64,000 nt of DNA. Source: AP-15 sp963846635. GTDB lineage: Bacteria; Pseudomonadota; Alphaproteobacteria; ATCC43930; CGMCC-115725. Of the stretch, positions 54,813 through 63,613 are shown one piece after another. The number at the start of each line of letters is the position of its first letter. Position 1 is the stretch's first letter. The stretch lies in the NCBI GenBank assembly GCA_963846635.1, contig CAWJXM010000054.1, positions 186,001 to 250,000 of the forward strand, read 5' to 3'. The notes beneath the pieces are model-generated. The model worked only from the letters and a program-made list of their open reading frames with translations, was not told the origin of the DNA and searched no databases. Position numbers and translations under genes: made by a program.

Positions 54813-55296
54813 CGCATGGCGTTCAATTTACATTCTGGCAGACACAGCGAAGAGCCGGGCCTCGTTTGGGTAGCACTCGTCCTGACTGTGGGGAGATCGA
54901 ATGATCCGTGCCCGTGTACAGATAGAGTTAAACCCGCGATGACACATGATAATGCGGTAAATACATAAGCCCGCGTATGAGAGATTGATCACACGACGCT
55001 TTTGTGCCCGGCTCTTCACCTGGTTTGCCAGATCATAATTTTAAGCGTGTTCCTGCAATGCAAAAGGGCTAACGGAGAGGGCTGTCTTTTACCCTTGACT
55101 GTGAACATGAGAGTCATATGTCCGGCCCTTTGGTGCGGTCATCTGACCGCTGGCCCTGATGGAGTTCGCTGATCGGGTCCCTATCAAGATTACGCGCTGC
55201 TTTGCGCTTTGAATTTTCCGGGTCTTCCCGATCCGCGGCTCGACCGCTCGCCATCACATCCTCTTCACCCTCGCATGCTGAACGGGCTGGCGGCGT
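54813..55296. other. Gap between two IS110-type genes
   Basis: No gene is supported. It must contain the right end of the element at 53709-54812 and the end of the one at 55297-56327; no sequence repeat marking these was found. Confidence 0.4.
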
Positions 55297-56327
55297 CTAT
55301 GCCGGCTGTCCGAAAACCTCCTTTGCGCGGTAACCATCCCCGCGCATCATCACCGCCCAGATGATGCGGGCGGTCTTGTTGGCCAGCGCCACTGCAGCAA
55401 CTTTGGTCGGCTTGCGCGCCAGCAGAGCGCGGACCCACTCGCCGTCGCGTGTCGGTCGATTGCGCGCATGGCGCAACACAGCAACCGCACCGGCGATCAG
55501 TAGGTTGCGGATGTATTTGTCACCGCGCTTGCTGGTCCGGCCCAAGCGCTCCTTGCCGCCACTGGAGTTCTGCCGTGGCGTATCCCCAGCCAGGCTGCAA
55601 ACTCTCGGCCTGATCGGAACAAGGAGGGATCGGCGACGGTCGCGGCAACAGCGCTCGCGCCCATGATGCCGACACCCGGCACGGTCGCCAACAAGCGGCT
55701 GACCCGGTTCTGCTGATGCCAACGGGCGATGTTCACCTCGATCTCCCGGATCCTGGCCATCGTGCCGTTCAGCTGCTCGACAATCGTCTGCAGGATCGAG
55801 CGCGCGAGTTCCGGGAGCTGCTTTTGTTCATGAGCAATTGTCTTCGTCAGGATCTTGACATGCCTGAGGCCCTGCGGCGCAATGATGCCGAATTCAGCCA
55901 TATGAGCGCGCAAGGCATTGACCAACATCGTGCGTTGCGGGACCAGAAGACTGCGCGCTCGATGCAGCATCAACACTGACTGCTGCTCGGCATCCTTTAC
56001 CGGCACAAACCGAATCGAAGGGCGCGTTACGGCCTCGCAGATCGCTTCCGCATCGGCGGCATCGTTCTTGTTGCGCTTGACGTAGGCCTTCACGTAGGCC
56101 GGCGGCATCAGCTTCACCGTATGCCCGAGCGCGACCAGCTCACGCGCCCAGTAATGCGCTGTCGCGCACGCTTCCATGCCGATCAGACACGGCTTGATCG
56201 ACCGGAAGTAGGCGATGACGCCGCTGCGCCACAACCGCTTGCGAACGACAGTCTGTCCATTGGCGTCGACGCCGTGGACCTGGAACCAGTGCTTGGCGAG
56301 ATCCAAACCGATGGTGGTAATCTGCAT
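55297..56327 (-). pseudogene. IS110-family transposase, frameshifted
   Basis: The frame from 56327 has TIGLDLAKHWFQVHGVDANG, LIGMEACATAHYWAREL and KRNKNDAADAEAICEAV, the DEDD residues. It continues to FAAWLG and breaks near 55580. In another frame TPRQNSSGGKERLGRTSKRG and LRHARNRPTRDGEWVRALLA complete the Tnp20 domain to 55297. One base is missing. Whole length would be about 343 residues. Confidence 0.9.
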
Positions 56328-56410
56328 GGTGGACGGCTCCTCTCGTTGTGGCGCTTACAAACGACCACGTTGTGGCACATCGATGCCGGAAGCGGGGGCC
56401 GTCCACCCCA

Positions 56411-57028
56411 TCAAGACTTTCGCACAGCTATGCTGCTATATCGGGACGCTGCCAATCGGAGCGGTGGTATGCTCACCAAGGCGGGCAGGATAAATACCAA
56501 GGCGGGAGGCAGAAAGGTCAAATTGACCGCGAGAAAGGCGGTCACAGTGGCGACGTAAGACGCTCCCATGGAAGTGAGGTGTGCTCTGAGCCAATCCGCC
56601 GGCGGATTACGCAACCGGCGCCATTGACGCCACGCGATAATGGCTCCGCCAACACCAAAGAAAAAGCTGACGGCATCTCGGGACACGATGCCATGCCAAA
56701 GAAGCCACGCGCCAAAGAAGCCCGCGACGATGCAGGCAATATCGTCCGCTTTTGACTGTTTGTGATTCCGACGGAAACTGATTGCGCGCAGGCCGTTGAA
56801 GAGCATGAACGATGTCAAGACGGCGAGGCCCATGAAGCGTACGCTGTGCAGAACAAAGGCAAGCGCGAACGCCGAAAGAGCAGTTATCGCCATCGCCGAG
56901 GCGTAGACCAAGCCGGCGTGCCGATGCAGTTGGCTACCCTTCTGGGACAGCATTGGCACCGGCCCAGAAATCAGAGCAATGGCACCACCGCCCACGTGAG
57001 CCATCAGCAGAGCGTGGAAGGCCAGCAT
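56411..57028 (-). CDS. DUF2306 membrane protein
   Basis: The 205-residue protein has six or so hydrophobic segments. Conserved His residues include ALLMAHVGGGAIALISGPV and GSQLHRHAGLVYASAMAI, the usual DUF2306 pattern (GS-x-x-H-R-x-x-G-x-x-Y). Function is unknown, although the fold resembles heme-binding membrane proteins. It is divergent from the TetR gene, whose product probably controls it. Confidence 0.82.
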   Translation of the reverse strand: MLAFHALLMAHVGGGAIALISGPVPMLSQKGSQLHRHAGLVYASAMAITALSAFALAFVLHSVRFMGLAVLTSFMLFNGLRAISFRRNHKQSKADDIACIVAGFFGAWLLWHGIVSRDAVSFFFGVGGAIIAWRQWRRLRNPPADWLRAHLTSMGASYVATVTAFLAVNLTFLPPALVFILPALVSIPPLRLAASRYSSIAVRKS

Positions 57029-57125
57029 AGGCCACCTTTCCGATGTTTACAGCGTAAAGATAGCCTATGTTAGAAAGATCGTCGACCAGAAAATCTTTCC
57101 ACCGGCAAGATAGAAGGCCTGAGTG

Positions 57126-57710
57126 ATGCCGGACAGTTACCACCATGGTGCATTGCGCGCGGCCATGTTAGAAGTCGCCGAGACCATCCTTGAGCGCGAC
57201 GGTCCGGACGGTCTCACGTTGCGCGCAGCGGCCAGGGCGGCCGGCGTATCCCATGCGGCGCCGACCCATCACTTTGGCGATCTCACCGGATTGTTGAGCG
57301 AACTCGCGGCCGTCGGTTTTCGACGGCTTGCCGCGCGCCTAAATGCTGAGGCCGAAGCTGCTGAGAAAAATGCGCAATCAAGGCTCAAAGCCATCGGCAT
57401 GGCTTATGTCCACTTCGCACGGGCTCACCCGAACCTGTTCCTTCTGATGTTTCGGGGAAAGCGCCTGGATAGAAACCGCCCTTCCCTTCTCGACGCGTCT
57501 GAAGCAGCTTTTGCCGTGTTGCGCGGCCTCGTCGAGGCCCAGACGCAAGAAAAGACCGGGACTAAGCTGCACGCTCGCGTGAAATCGATCGCGGCCTGGT
57601 CCCTAGTGCACGGCTTCGCCATGCTGATGATTGACGACCAACTGCCGGCCGATTGCCCAATCGATAAGCTTCTAAATTCCGTGTTCTCGAATGTTCAGCT
57701 GTCACCATGA
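57126..57710 (+). CDS. TetR-family transcriptional regulator
   Basis: The 194-residue protein has an N-terminal helix-turn-helix (LRAAARAAGVSHAAPTHHFG) and the WHG-type C-terminal domain (FARAHPNLFLLMFRGKRL, AWSLVHGFAMLMIDDQ). The 97 bases between it and the DUF2306 gene (57029-57125) should contain the shared operator; no clear palindrome was identified. ATG at 57126 is preferred; GTG at 57123 is possible. Confidence 0.88.
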   Translation: MPDSYHHGALRAAMLEVAETILERDGPDGLTLRAAARAAGVSHAAPTHHFGDLTGLLSELAAVGFRRLAARLNAEAEAAEKNAQSRLKAIGMAYVHFARAHPNLFLLMFRGKRLDRNRPSLLDASEAAFAVLRGLVEAQTQEKTGTKLHARVKSIAAWSLVHGFAMLMIDDQLPADCPIDKLLNSVFSNVQLSP

Positions 57711-57865
57711 ACATCCGTTTGTGCGGAATTCAAGATTTCTTCAGGCGCGTTCCCTTTGGGGAAAGCGCGCCTGCCGAGCGCTTCTGTCGTAAGGAAGTAT
57801 TATGCGTTTCATAACGATGCACGGGCTATTCCTCTCAGAACCGCGCGAGCAGGCAGGAATTTTTA

Positions 57866-58477
57866 ATGGCTTGGTGGGTGTGGGATTGGGCCACGCTGGG
57901 GAAGACCGCCCTTGGTGCAGGTGTCGGTACAGCCCTCGTGCAGGGATTGCTTGCCGTCTACCGTGACGGGCGTCACAGGAAATCGCAGGCCACCTACATG
58001 GCCATGCGCCTCGCCGTTACACTGGAGTTTTTCGCTTCAGCCTGTGTGGACCTTATTCAGAAAAATGCCAATGTCGAGCCTCCTCCGCCCACCGAGCAGT
58101 ACCCCGCCTGGATAGCCGAATTACCAGAACTGCCTGCGTATCCCGATGACGCGGACGGATGGCGCGCAATTGACTGCGCATTGGCTGGTCGGTGCCTGAA
58201 CCTTCGCAACAAGATACACGGAAGCCAAGGCATCATCGACAGCACCATTGAGTATGACATGAGCGGCCTCGGCGACACTTTTGAAGAACAAACCGCCGCG
58301 CGCGGTATGGAAGCGTGGAAGCTCGCCGTGGCTCTGCGGCGCAAGCATGGTGTCGAGAAGGTCGACACTGTATGGGATTACGCCGCAATATTGGAGACGA
58401 CACTCCGGAAGGATGAAAAGCAACAAGTGCCGGAGAGTGACGTATCCGATCCGCTATTTCCTTTGCTTCCCGCGTGA
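57866..58477 (+). CDS. Unrecognised protein with N-terminal membrane segment
   Basis: The 203-residue protein has a hydrophobic N-terminus (TLGKTALGAGVGTALVQGLL) likely to anchor it, followed by a helical soluble part (YMAMRLAVTLEFFASACVDL) and no known motif. GCAGGAA precedes ATG. Proteins of this type occur scattered in proteobacteria. It is followed closely by the remnant of an IS end. Confidence 0.6.
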   Translation: MAWWVWDWATLGKTALGAGVGTALVQGLLAVYRDGRHRKSQATYMAMRLAVTLEFFASACVDLIQKNANVEPPPPTEQYPAWIAELPELPAYPDDADGWRAIDCALAGRCLNLRNKIHGSQGIIDSTIEYDMSGLGDTFEEQTAARGMEAWKLAVALRRKHGVEKVDTVWDYAAILETTLRKDEKQQVPESDVSDPLFPLLPA

Positions 58478-58497
58478 TCGTTGGCAATAGCCCATAA

Positions 58498-58523
58498 TTC
58501 AAGAATACCGGTGAAAAAGTCGG
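58498..58523 (+). repeat. Extra copy of an IS1182-like terminal repeat
   Basis: TTCAAGAATACCGGTGAAAA (58498-58517) followed by AGTCGG is a diverged copy of the left end of the neighbouring IS1182 element (TTCAAGAATTCCGTTGAAAA at 58561-58580). It suggests an earlier, excised or degraded element at the same spot. Confidence 0.6.
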
Positions 58524-58566
58524 CTTAACCAGTCGTGGCTGAGGGACTTTTCACTCAGAATTCAAG

Positions 58567-60222
58567 AATTCCGTTGAAAAAGTCGGGGCAGAATAGATGC
58601 CGCTTTTTGAAGTAAAGCAGCCTTCGGATCAGCAAATAATGCTTGTGGATATTGAATTGGCGTGATTCCTTGCAGAGCAAACAGGAAGGAACGCGCCATG
58701 ATGGGACGACAGACCGAAAATCAACAATCGCTGTTCTATGACTTTTGTCTCGAAGAGCATGTGCCGCATGATCATCTGCTGCGCCGGATCGCAGCGGTGC
58801 TGGACTTGAGCGATGTGCGTCAGAAGCTCGCTCCCTATTACAGCGCCATGGGCCGCCCGTCGCTCGATCCCGAGTTGGTCATTCGCATGCTGCTCGTCGG
58901 CTATCTCTACGGCATTCGGTCGGAGCGGCGTCTGGTTGAGGAAGTGCATCTCAACCTGGCCTATCGCTGGTTCTGTGGGCTTGGCCTGAAAGGCGCGGTG
59001 CCGGATCACTCGACCTTCTCCAAAACGCGGCATGGCCGTTTTCGTGACAGCGATGCCTTCCGTCTGGTATTCGAGAGCGTGGTGCAAACCTGCCTACGGG
59101 AAGGTCTGGTCGGCGGCGAGACCTTTGCGACGGATGCCAGCGTGATTGAGGCTGATGCGCGCGTGATGCGCCGCACGGAAGGCAGCGAACCGCCCGACGA
59201 CTGGGATGATCCTGGCAACGTCACTCGGCCGGTGCGTGAATATCTCAACCAGCTGGACAAAGCCGCAGGGCTTGGAGGCGAAGCACCCCAGCCGCCGAAA
59301 GCGCTGTCGCTGACCGATCCAGGCGTGGCCCTCACCAGCAAAGGCAAGAGCAAAATTGCCTTCGCCTATGACGACAACTATCTGATCGACACTAAAGCCG
59401 CGATCATCCTCGACGTGGAGGCATCGCCGGCGCGCTGGACGGCGGAAGTAGCGGCGACGCGCACCATGGTTGAACGCACGGCAAGCCGCTTTGGCCTCAG
59501 CCCCAAGCAGCATCTCGCGGCCGACACCGCCTATGGCTCTGGCGGCATGCTCGGCTGGCTGATGCAGCGCGGTATCGAGCCGCATGTACCGGTGCTCGAC
59601 CGCACCAGCCAGACGAACGGGATGTTCACGCATCACGACTTCACTTTTGACCGTGACCGCAATCTGTTCGTTTGTCCCGGCGGGAAAGAACTCACTTTCG
59701 CCTGCGATCGCGGCAACGATACACTGATGTATCGTGCCAGGCCAAAGGATTGCGGCCATTGTGCGCTCAAGCCGCGATGCACGACCGGAGCCAGCCGCGT
59801 TTTATCCGTCAACGCTCATCAAGAGGTGCGTCGGCATGTTGCCGGTCTTTCGACGACGGAGATATTCAAACAGTCCGCCCGTCTGCGCCGCAAGGTCGAG
59901 ATGCTGTTTGCTCATCTCAAGCGCAACCTCAACTTCCGCCGCTTGCGGCTTCGCGGCATCACCGGCGCGCGCGATGAATGCATTCTGGCGGCAACAGCAC
60001 AGAATCTCCGTAAGCTGGCCAAGCTCGCCGGCTTTGCGCGGCCCCCGCCGTGCGCCGCCGCATGTGCCGTTTGATGATTGCGAGGTGAGTTGATGGATCG
60101 AGGTTAGTCCAAGCCATCCCGCCCGGAGTGCCGGGACGGGAACCATAAAGGGCTGCCCGGCTCAAAACCGGCCGTTTGCCCCAAGACACCCCCTCTTAAA
60201 GGCTGAGTTTTTCAACGGAATT
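58567..60222 (+). mobile_element. IS1182-family insertion sequence (1656 bp)
   Basis: The left end AATTCCGTTGAAAAAGTC (58567-58584) is inverted at 60205-60222 with one mismatch. A four-base duplication CAAG (58563-58566 and 60223-60226) flanks it. The transposase gene is intact. Confidence 0.85.
58698..60074 (+). CDS. IS1182-family transposase
   Basis: The 458-residue protein has the N-terminal block DHLLRRIAAVLDLSDVRQKL and the IS1182 sequence LVIRMLLVGYLYGIRSERRL. It has FATDASVIEADA with the first Asp, HLAADTAYGSGGML with the second, and KVEMLFAHLKRNLNFRRLRL with the Glu. A Cys cluster DCGHCALKPRCTTG is also typical. ATG 58698 follows AGGAACGCGCC. Complete and probably active. Confidence 0.93.
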   Translation: MMGRQTENQQSLFYDFCLEEHVPHDHLLRRIAAVLDLSDVRQKLAPYYSAMGRPSLDPELVIRMLLVGYLYGIRSERRLVEEVHLNLAYRWFCGLGLKGAVPDHSTFSKTRHGRFRDSDAFRLVFESVVQTCLREGLVGGETFATDASVIEADARVMRRTEGSEPPDDWDDPGNVTRPVREYLNQLDKAAGLGGEAPQPPKALSLTDPGVALTSKGKSKIAFAYDDNYLIDTKAAIILDVEASPARWTAEVAATRTMVERTASRFGLSPKQHLAADTAYGSGGMLGWLMQRGIEPHVPVLDRTSQTNGMFTHHDFTFDRDRNLFVCPGGKELTFACDRGNDTLMYRARPKDCGHCALKPRCTTGASRVLSVNAHQEVRRHVAGLSTTEIFKQSARLRRKVEMLFAHLKRNLNFRRLRLRGITGARDECILAATAQNLRKLAKLAGFARPPPCAAACAV

Positions 60223-60398
60223 CAAGAAAAATGAACCCAAGACGGTATTTGATTAACGAGCTGTGTCAATGCGTTATGTGTTGCAAAAGTCCTTTGCAGA
60301 AAAGGATAGAAAAGCACCCACCCTGCGGTCAGTTAGGGCTGAAAAAGTCCCGTGCGGCAGTGCACTCCAAGCCGGTCGCTTTGGCCCCTGTTGTGCGA

Positions 60399-60794
60399 CT
60401 AGAAACCTTTGGTTTCCTTCGCCGTATGGTAATAGATGTTCGGCTTTCGATACACAGCGAACAGCACAGCGCCACCAGGCGACTTGTTGTCATGCGCCGA
60501 ACCCGGCTTGCGCCAGACATAGTCCCCGGCTGTCGCAACCCCGTCGTGATCCTCGACGCTACCCTCCAAGACGAGCGACTGTTCAATCTCGGGGTGTTTA
60601 TGAAACGGGATGTGAGCGCCGGGTTCCAGTTTAAGTAGGCAAGTCATTTCACCGCGCTTGGGATCCTCGTAAAGCACCTTGATCGAGACCTTTTCGAACC
60701 GTGTTGGCTGCCAATCCATCTCGGAAGGCTTGACGTATGTCGAGCCGCCGACAGTGGGAACCAGTCCACGCGATCTGTCGAGGACGACACTCAT
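60399..60794 (-). CDS. ChrR-like cupin protein
   Basis: The 131-residue single-cupin protein has motif 1 PGAHIPFHKHPEIEQSLVLE with the metal ligands His65, His67 and Glu71, and motif 2 WRKPGSAHDNKSP with His101. It resembles the ChrR anti-sigma cupin domain and acetylacetone-type dioxygenases. Without an N-terminal anti-sigma domain it is more likely a small metalloenzyme. GGGAG before ATG supports the start. It is followed by the MFS gene upstream in the same direction with a gap of about 195 bases. Confidence 0.8.
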   Translation of the reverse strand: MSVVLDRSRGLVPTVGGSTYVKPSEMDWQPTRFEKVSIKVLYEDPKRGEMTCLLKLEPGAHIPFHKHPEIEQSLVLEGSVEDHDGVATAGDYVWRKPGSAHDNKSPGGAVLFAVYRKPNIYYHTAKETKGF

Positions 60795-60989
60795 GGTAAC
60801 TCCCTGGGCAGGCTAATCATCCGGCATCATAATAATCAGCATCATCGCGTACGGCGTGGCGAATCTCGAACTTGGCCTACCGCGCATTCTCCGCCGTGCC
60901 TACGCAGTTGAAGAATTTGCACCACGCGGAATCGCTCACCGAGCAGGACGTCATCTCCCGGCAGGAGCACCCACCGGGTCGGCGGTTCG

Positions 60990-62285
60990 TTACTCCCCCG
61001 CCGCCGCCAGGGTGGCGACGTCGGGAACCAGCACGACGATAGAGCGGTCCGGGCGGATCCAGCGAGTGATCACGATCGCACACAGCAACAGCATAATGGA
61101 AAACGCGAACGGCATCGTCCAACTACCGGTGCGGTCGAGGATGAAAGCGAAGGCGACCGGCGACAGGATGCCGGCGACGGCACCGGAGGCGTTCATCAGC
61201 GCGCTGGAGGAACCGGCGTAATCCGGCGCGATTTCGATCGCCGCGGCCCATAGCGGCGCACCTGCCATGCCCATGCAGAATAACGCAAGCGTGAAGCCGG
61301 CCACCCCGATGACGACATCATGGGCCAGGATCGCCGGCACCAGCGCCGTCACCGCGAGGGCCCAGACGACCGCGATTTGCAGCGAGCGCGCGATCTGCAC
61401 GCTGCGGGTACGGCGCAGCAGATAGTCGGTGAGGACGCCGCCGACCAATTCGGCGAACATCGCGGAAAAGAGCATCGCCGCGTAGAAGAAAGACGCTTTC
61501 TTCAGATCAAGGCCGTAGTTTTTCTGGAACAAGGTAGGCATCCAGGTCACATACAACCAGCCGGTCCAGCCCTGGCAGAAATAAACCATCATCAATGGCG
61601 TCATCCGGGGGATGAGGCGGCGCCACGGCACCGGGCCGGAACCGCTCTGAGCGCCGGGATCGGTGACCGGCAATGCCGCCAGCTCGGCGCCGGTGATGGC
61701 CGGATGCCGGCGGGGGTCATCGTAATAATACCGCCACCATAGGGCCACCCAAACGGCCGACACGGTGCCCAGCGCAATGAACGAGAAGCGCCAAGAAAAC
61801 CATAGGATCAGGAAGGCGACGATCGGCGCCGTCATCGCCTGGCCGACGCGGGCGGCGGAGTGGGTGATGCCGAGCGCGATGCCGCGCGACGCGGGCGAGG
61901 TCCATTTCGACAGCGCCCGGGTGGCGGCTGGCAACGTCGCGCCCTCGCCCATGCCGAGTACGAAACGCACCGTAAACAGCGACGCCAGCCCGGTCACCGC
62001 CGCGGTCGCGATTGTCGTCAACGACCACCACGATCCGCAAACGGTCAAGGTGCGGCGCGCGCCGAAGCGGTCGGCAAACCAGCCGCCAACCATCTGAAAC
62101 GGGGCATAGGAATAGTTGAAGGCCGAGAAGGCGACGCCGAGCGCGATGTTGCTCAGGCCAAGGTCCTTTTGCATCACGCTCGCCGCGGCTGCCAGGTTGA
62201 GGCGGTCGAGAAAGAGCACGAGGTGCATCAGCACCAGCAGCACCAGAAAGCTTCGGGTGGCACGCCCATATAAGGTGAACTGCAT
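60990..62285 (-). CDS. MFS transporter, anion:cation symporter (ACS) type
   Basis: The 431-residue inner-membrane protein has twelve predicted segments. The ACS pattern is clear: LDRLNLAAAASVMQKDLGLS, then ADRFGARRTLTVCGSWWSL with the loop motif, GEGATLPAATRALSKWTSPA and the symmetrical second half. Members carry organic anions such as aromatic acids or sugar acids with H+ or Na+. GGAGGAG about ten bases upstream supports the start. The neighbour cupin may act on the imported substrate. Confidence 0.88.
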   Translation of the reverse strand: MQFTLYGRATRSFLVLLVLMHLVLFLDRLNLAAAASVMQKDLGLSNIALGVAFSAFNYSYAPFQMVGGWFADRFGARRTLTVCGSWWSLTTIATAAVTGLASLFTVRFVLGMGEGATLPAATRALSKWTSPASRGIALGITHSAARVGQAMTAPIVAFLILWFSWRFSFIALGTVSAVWVALWWRYYYDDPRRHPAITGAELAALPVTDPGAQSGSGPVPWRRLIPRMTPLMMVYFCQGWTGWLYVTWMPTLFQKNYGLDLKKASFFYAAMLFSAMFAELVGGVLTDYLLRRTRSVQIARSLQIAVVWALAVTALVPAILAHDVVIGVAGFTLALFCMGMAGAPLWAAAIEIAPDYAGSSSALMNASGAVAGILSPVAFAFILDRTGSWTMPFAFSIMLLLCAIVITRWIRPDRSIVVLVPDVATLAAAGE

Positions 62286-62487
62286 GTCATGTTCTCCTCC
62301 CTAAGCCGGAGCAGTCTGACAGCTCGCGCGGCTGCGCGCATCCGCCGCGAGAACTCGGGCCGCGCAGCGGCCGCTCGCCGCAGAGCGCGCCGCCCATGGC
62401 CGAGAGCGCTACTGGGCAGCCGCCTGCGTCAAAGCCACGACACCGATCGGATCATCCTCGCCGTCAACAGCACTACTTTAGGGGCGC

Positions 62488-63108
62488 TCAACCCTGTGTG
62501 AGGCGATGACAGAGATGCGTCAACACCGGCTCCCGAAGGTGTCGAGCGGCGGCCTCGCAGGTTACCCAACGGATCGCCCACTTGCCTCGTTCGGGCCAAT
62601 TGGGAGCCATTTCCGTCACCTCCAGGAGATATACCCAGACTTCGATTGTCTGTTGGACCTGCAGGTTTTCTGTTCGCTTTTTGGCGCGGAACATGCCGAC
62701 TGAATACGGCGAGATATAGCCGATCACTCCGGCTTCCTCGAACGCCTCCTTCGCGGCGGTCTCTGGAAAGGTCAGCGTCGGCTCAACCTTGCCCTTCGGG
62801 ATCCCCCATTTTTTTGACCGCTTGCGGCTAATCAATAAAATGCGCGGGTCTCCGTTGCGCTCACGGCGGAAGGCGAGAACGCCGGATTCCAAGATGACAG
62901 GCCGATCTTGCACCGCTGGGGCAGCGTGATGTGGTGCCCGCATCATCTCTTTCGCCAGTGGAATTGAAAGCGTGCCGGTTTTGAAGAACGACCACCTGAC
63001 TCCCTTCCGGCTCTTTCCGAGCTTCTTCGGTTTCAATCCGGACTTCGGTTTGAACTTCCTCGCCCTCCGGGCTTGCCGGAATTTATCCAGCTTGATGATC
63101 TCCGCCAT
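62488..63108 (-). CDS. Nudix hydrolase
   Basis: In the 206-residue protein, a basic N-terminal tail (RRARKFKPKSGLKPKKLGKS) precedes a Nudix domain with KWGIPKGKVEPTLTFPETAAK and EAFEEAGVIG. The Nudix box keeps the catalytic Glu residues (E-x-x-EE-x-G), but the first conserved Glu position is Leu and the Arg is Lys. I recall similar boxes in other alphaproteobacterial Nudix proteins. It hydrolyses a nucleoside diphosphate linked to some moiety. The basic tail could bind RNA. Confidence 0.85.
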   Translation of the reverse strand: MAEIIKLDKFRQARRARKFKPKSGLKPKKLGKSRKGVRWSFFKTGTLSIPLAKEMMRAPHHAAPAVQDRPVILESGVLAFRRERNGDPRILLISRKRSKKWGIPKGKVEPTLTFPETAAKEAFEEAGVIGYISPYSVGMFRAKKRTENLQVQQTIEVWVYLLEVTEMAPNWPERGKWAIRWVTCEAAARHLREPVLTHLCHRLTQG

Positions 63109-63285
63109 CTACATGCCCTTGCACGTGAACAGGCTTTTCGAGCGTGGCCAACTCCGATCTAACGTTTTACACGCACGTTATACGCATACCTGCAAGCTGG
63201 CTTAAACGCCGCCTGTCCGCCTAAACCCATGTGGTCGATGCATCAAAATTTACACAATCTGCAAGAGTCACAGACCAAGATGCGG

Positions 63286-63605
63286 TTACCTCTGCACTGC
63301 ACATCGGATGGCCATGTAGAGCGCCATTCCGCCCTCGTCGTGAACGCGGTTGACGGGGGCGAAGCCAGCCCGAGCCAAGAGCATCAGCTGCTCATCTCGC
63401 GTGACGTACAGTTCGGTATTTTTGTTCGTTCCCGGTTCGGCATAATGATCGCTGAACAGGAAAACGCCGTCCGGCCGGATCGCCTCATGTGCTTGCGCAA
63501 GGAGTAATGGCAATCGATTCTTGTGACGAACCTCGTGTGCGGCCTGCATTGTAATCAAAGCATCGACCTCACCCACATCCTGACGCACCGCAATCTGTTA
63601 TATGG
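63286..63605 (-). pseudogene. Class I methyltransferase, C-terminal fragment
   Basis: The reading has DALITMQAAHEVRHKNRLPL and HEAIRPDGVFLFSDHYAEPG then MLLARAGFAPVNRVH, the last half of a SAM-dependent methyltransferase. The SAM-binding GxGxG part is missing, and a stop codon lies just upstream in the frame. It ends beside the tail-fibre-like gene, so the junction near 63605 is a recombination border. Confidence 0.7.
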
Positions 63606-63613
63606 AAAGGCGA

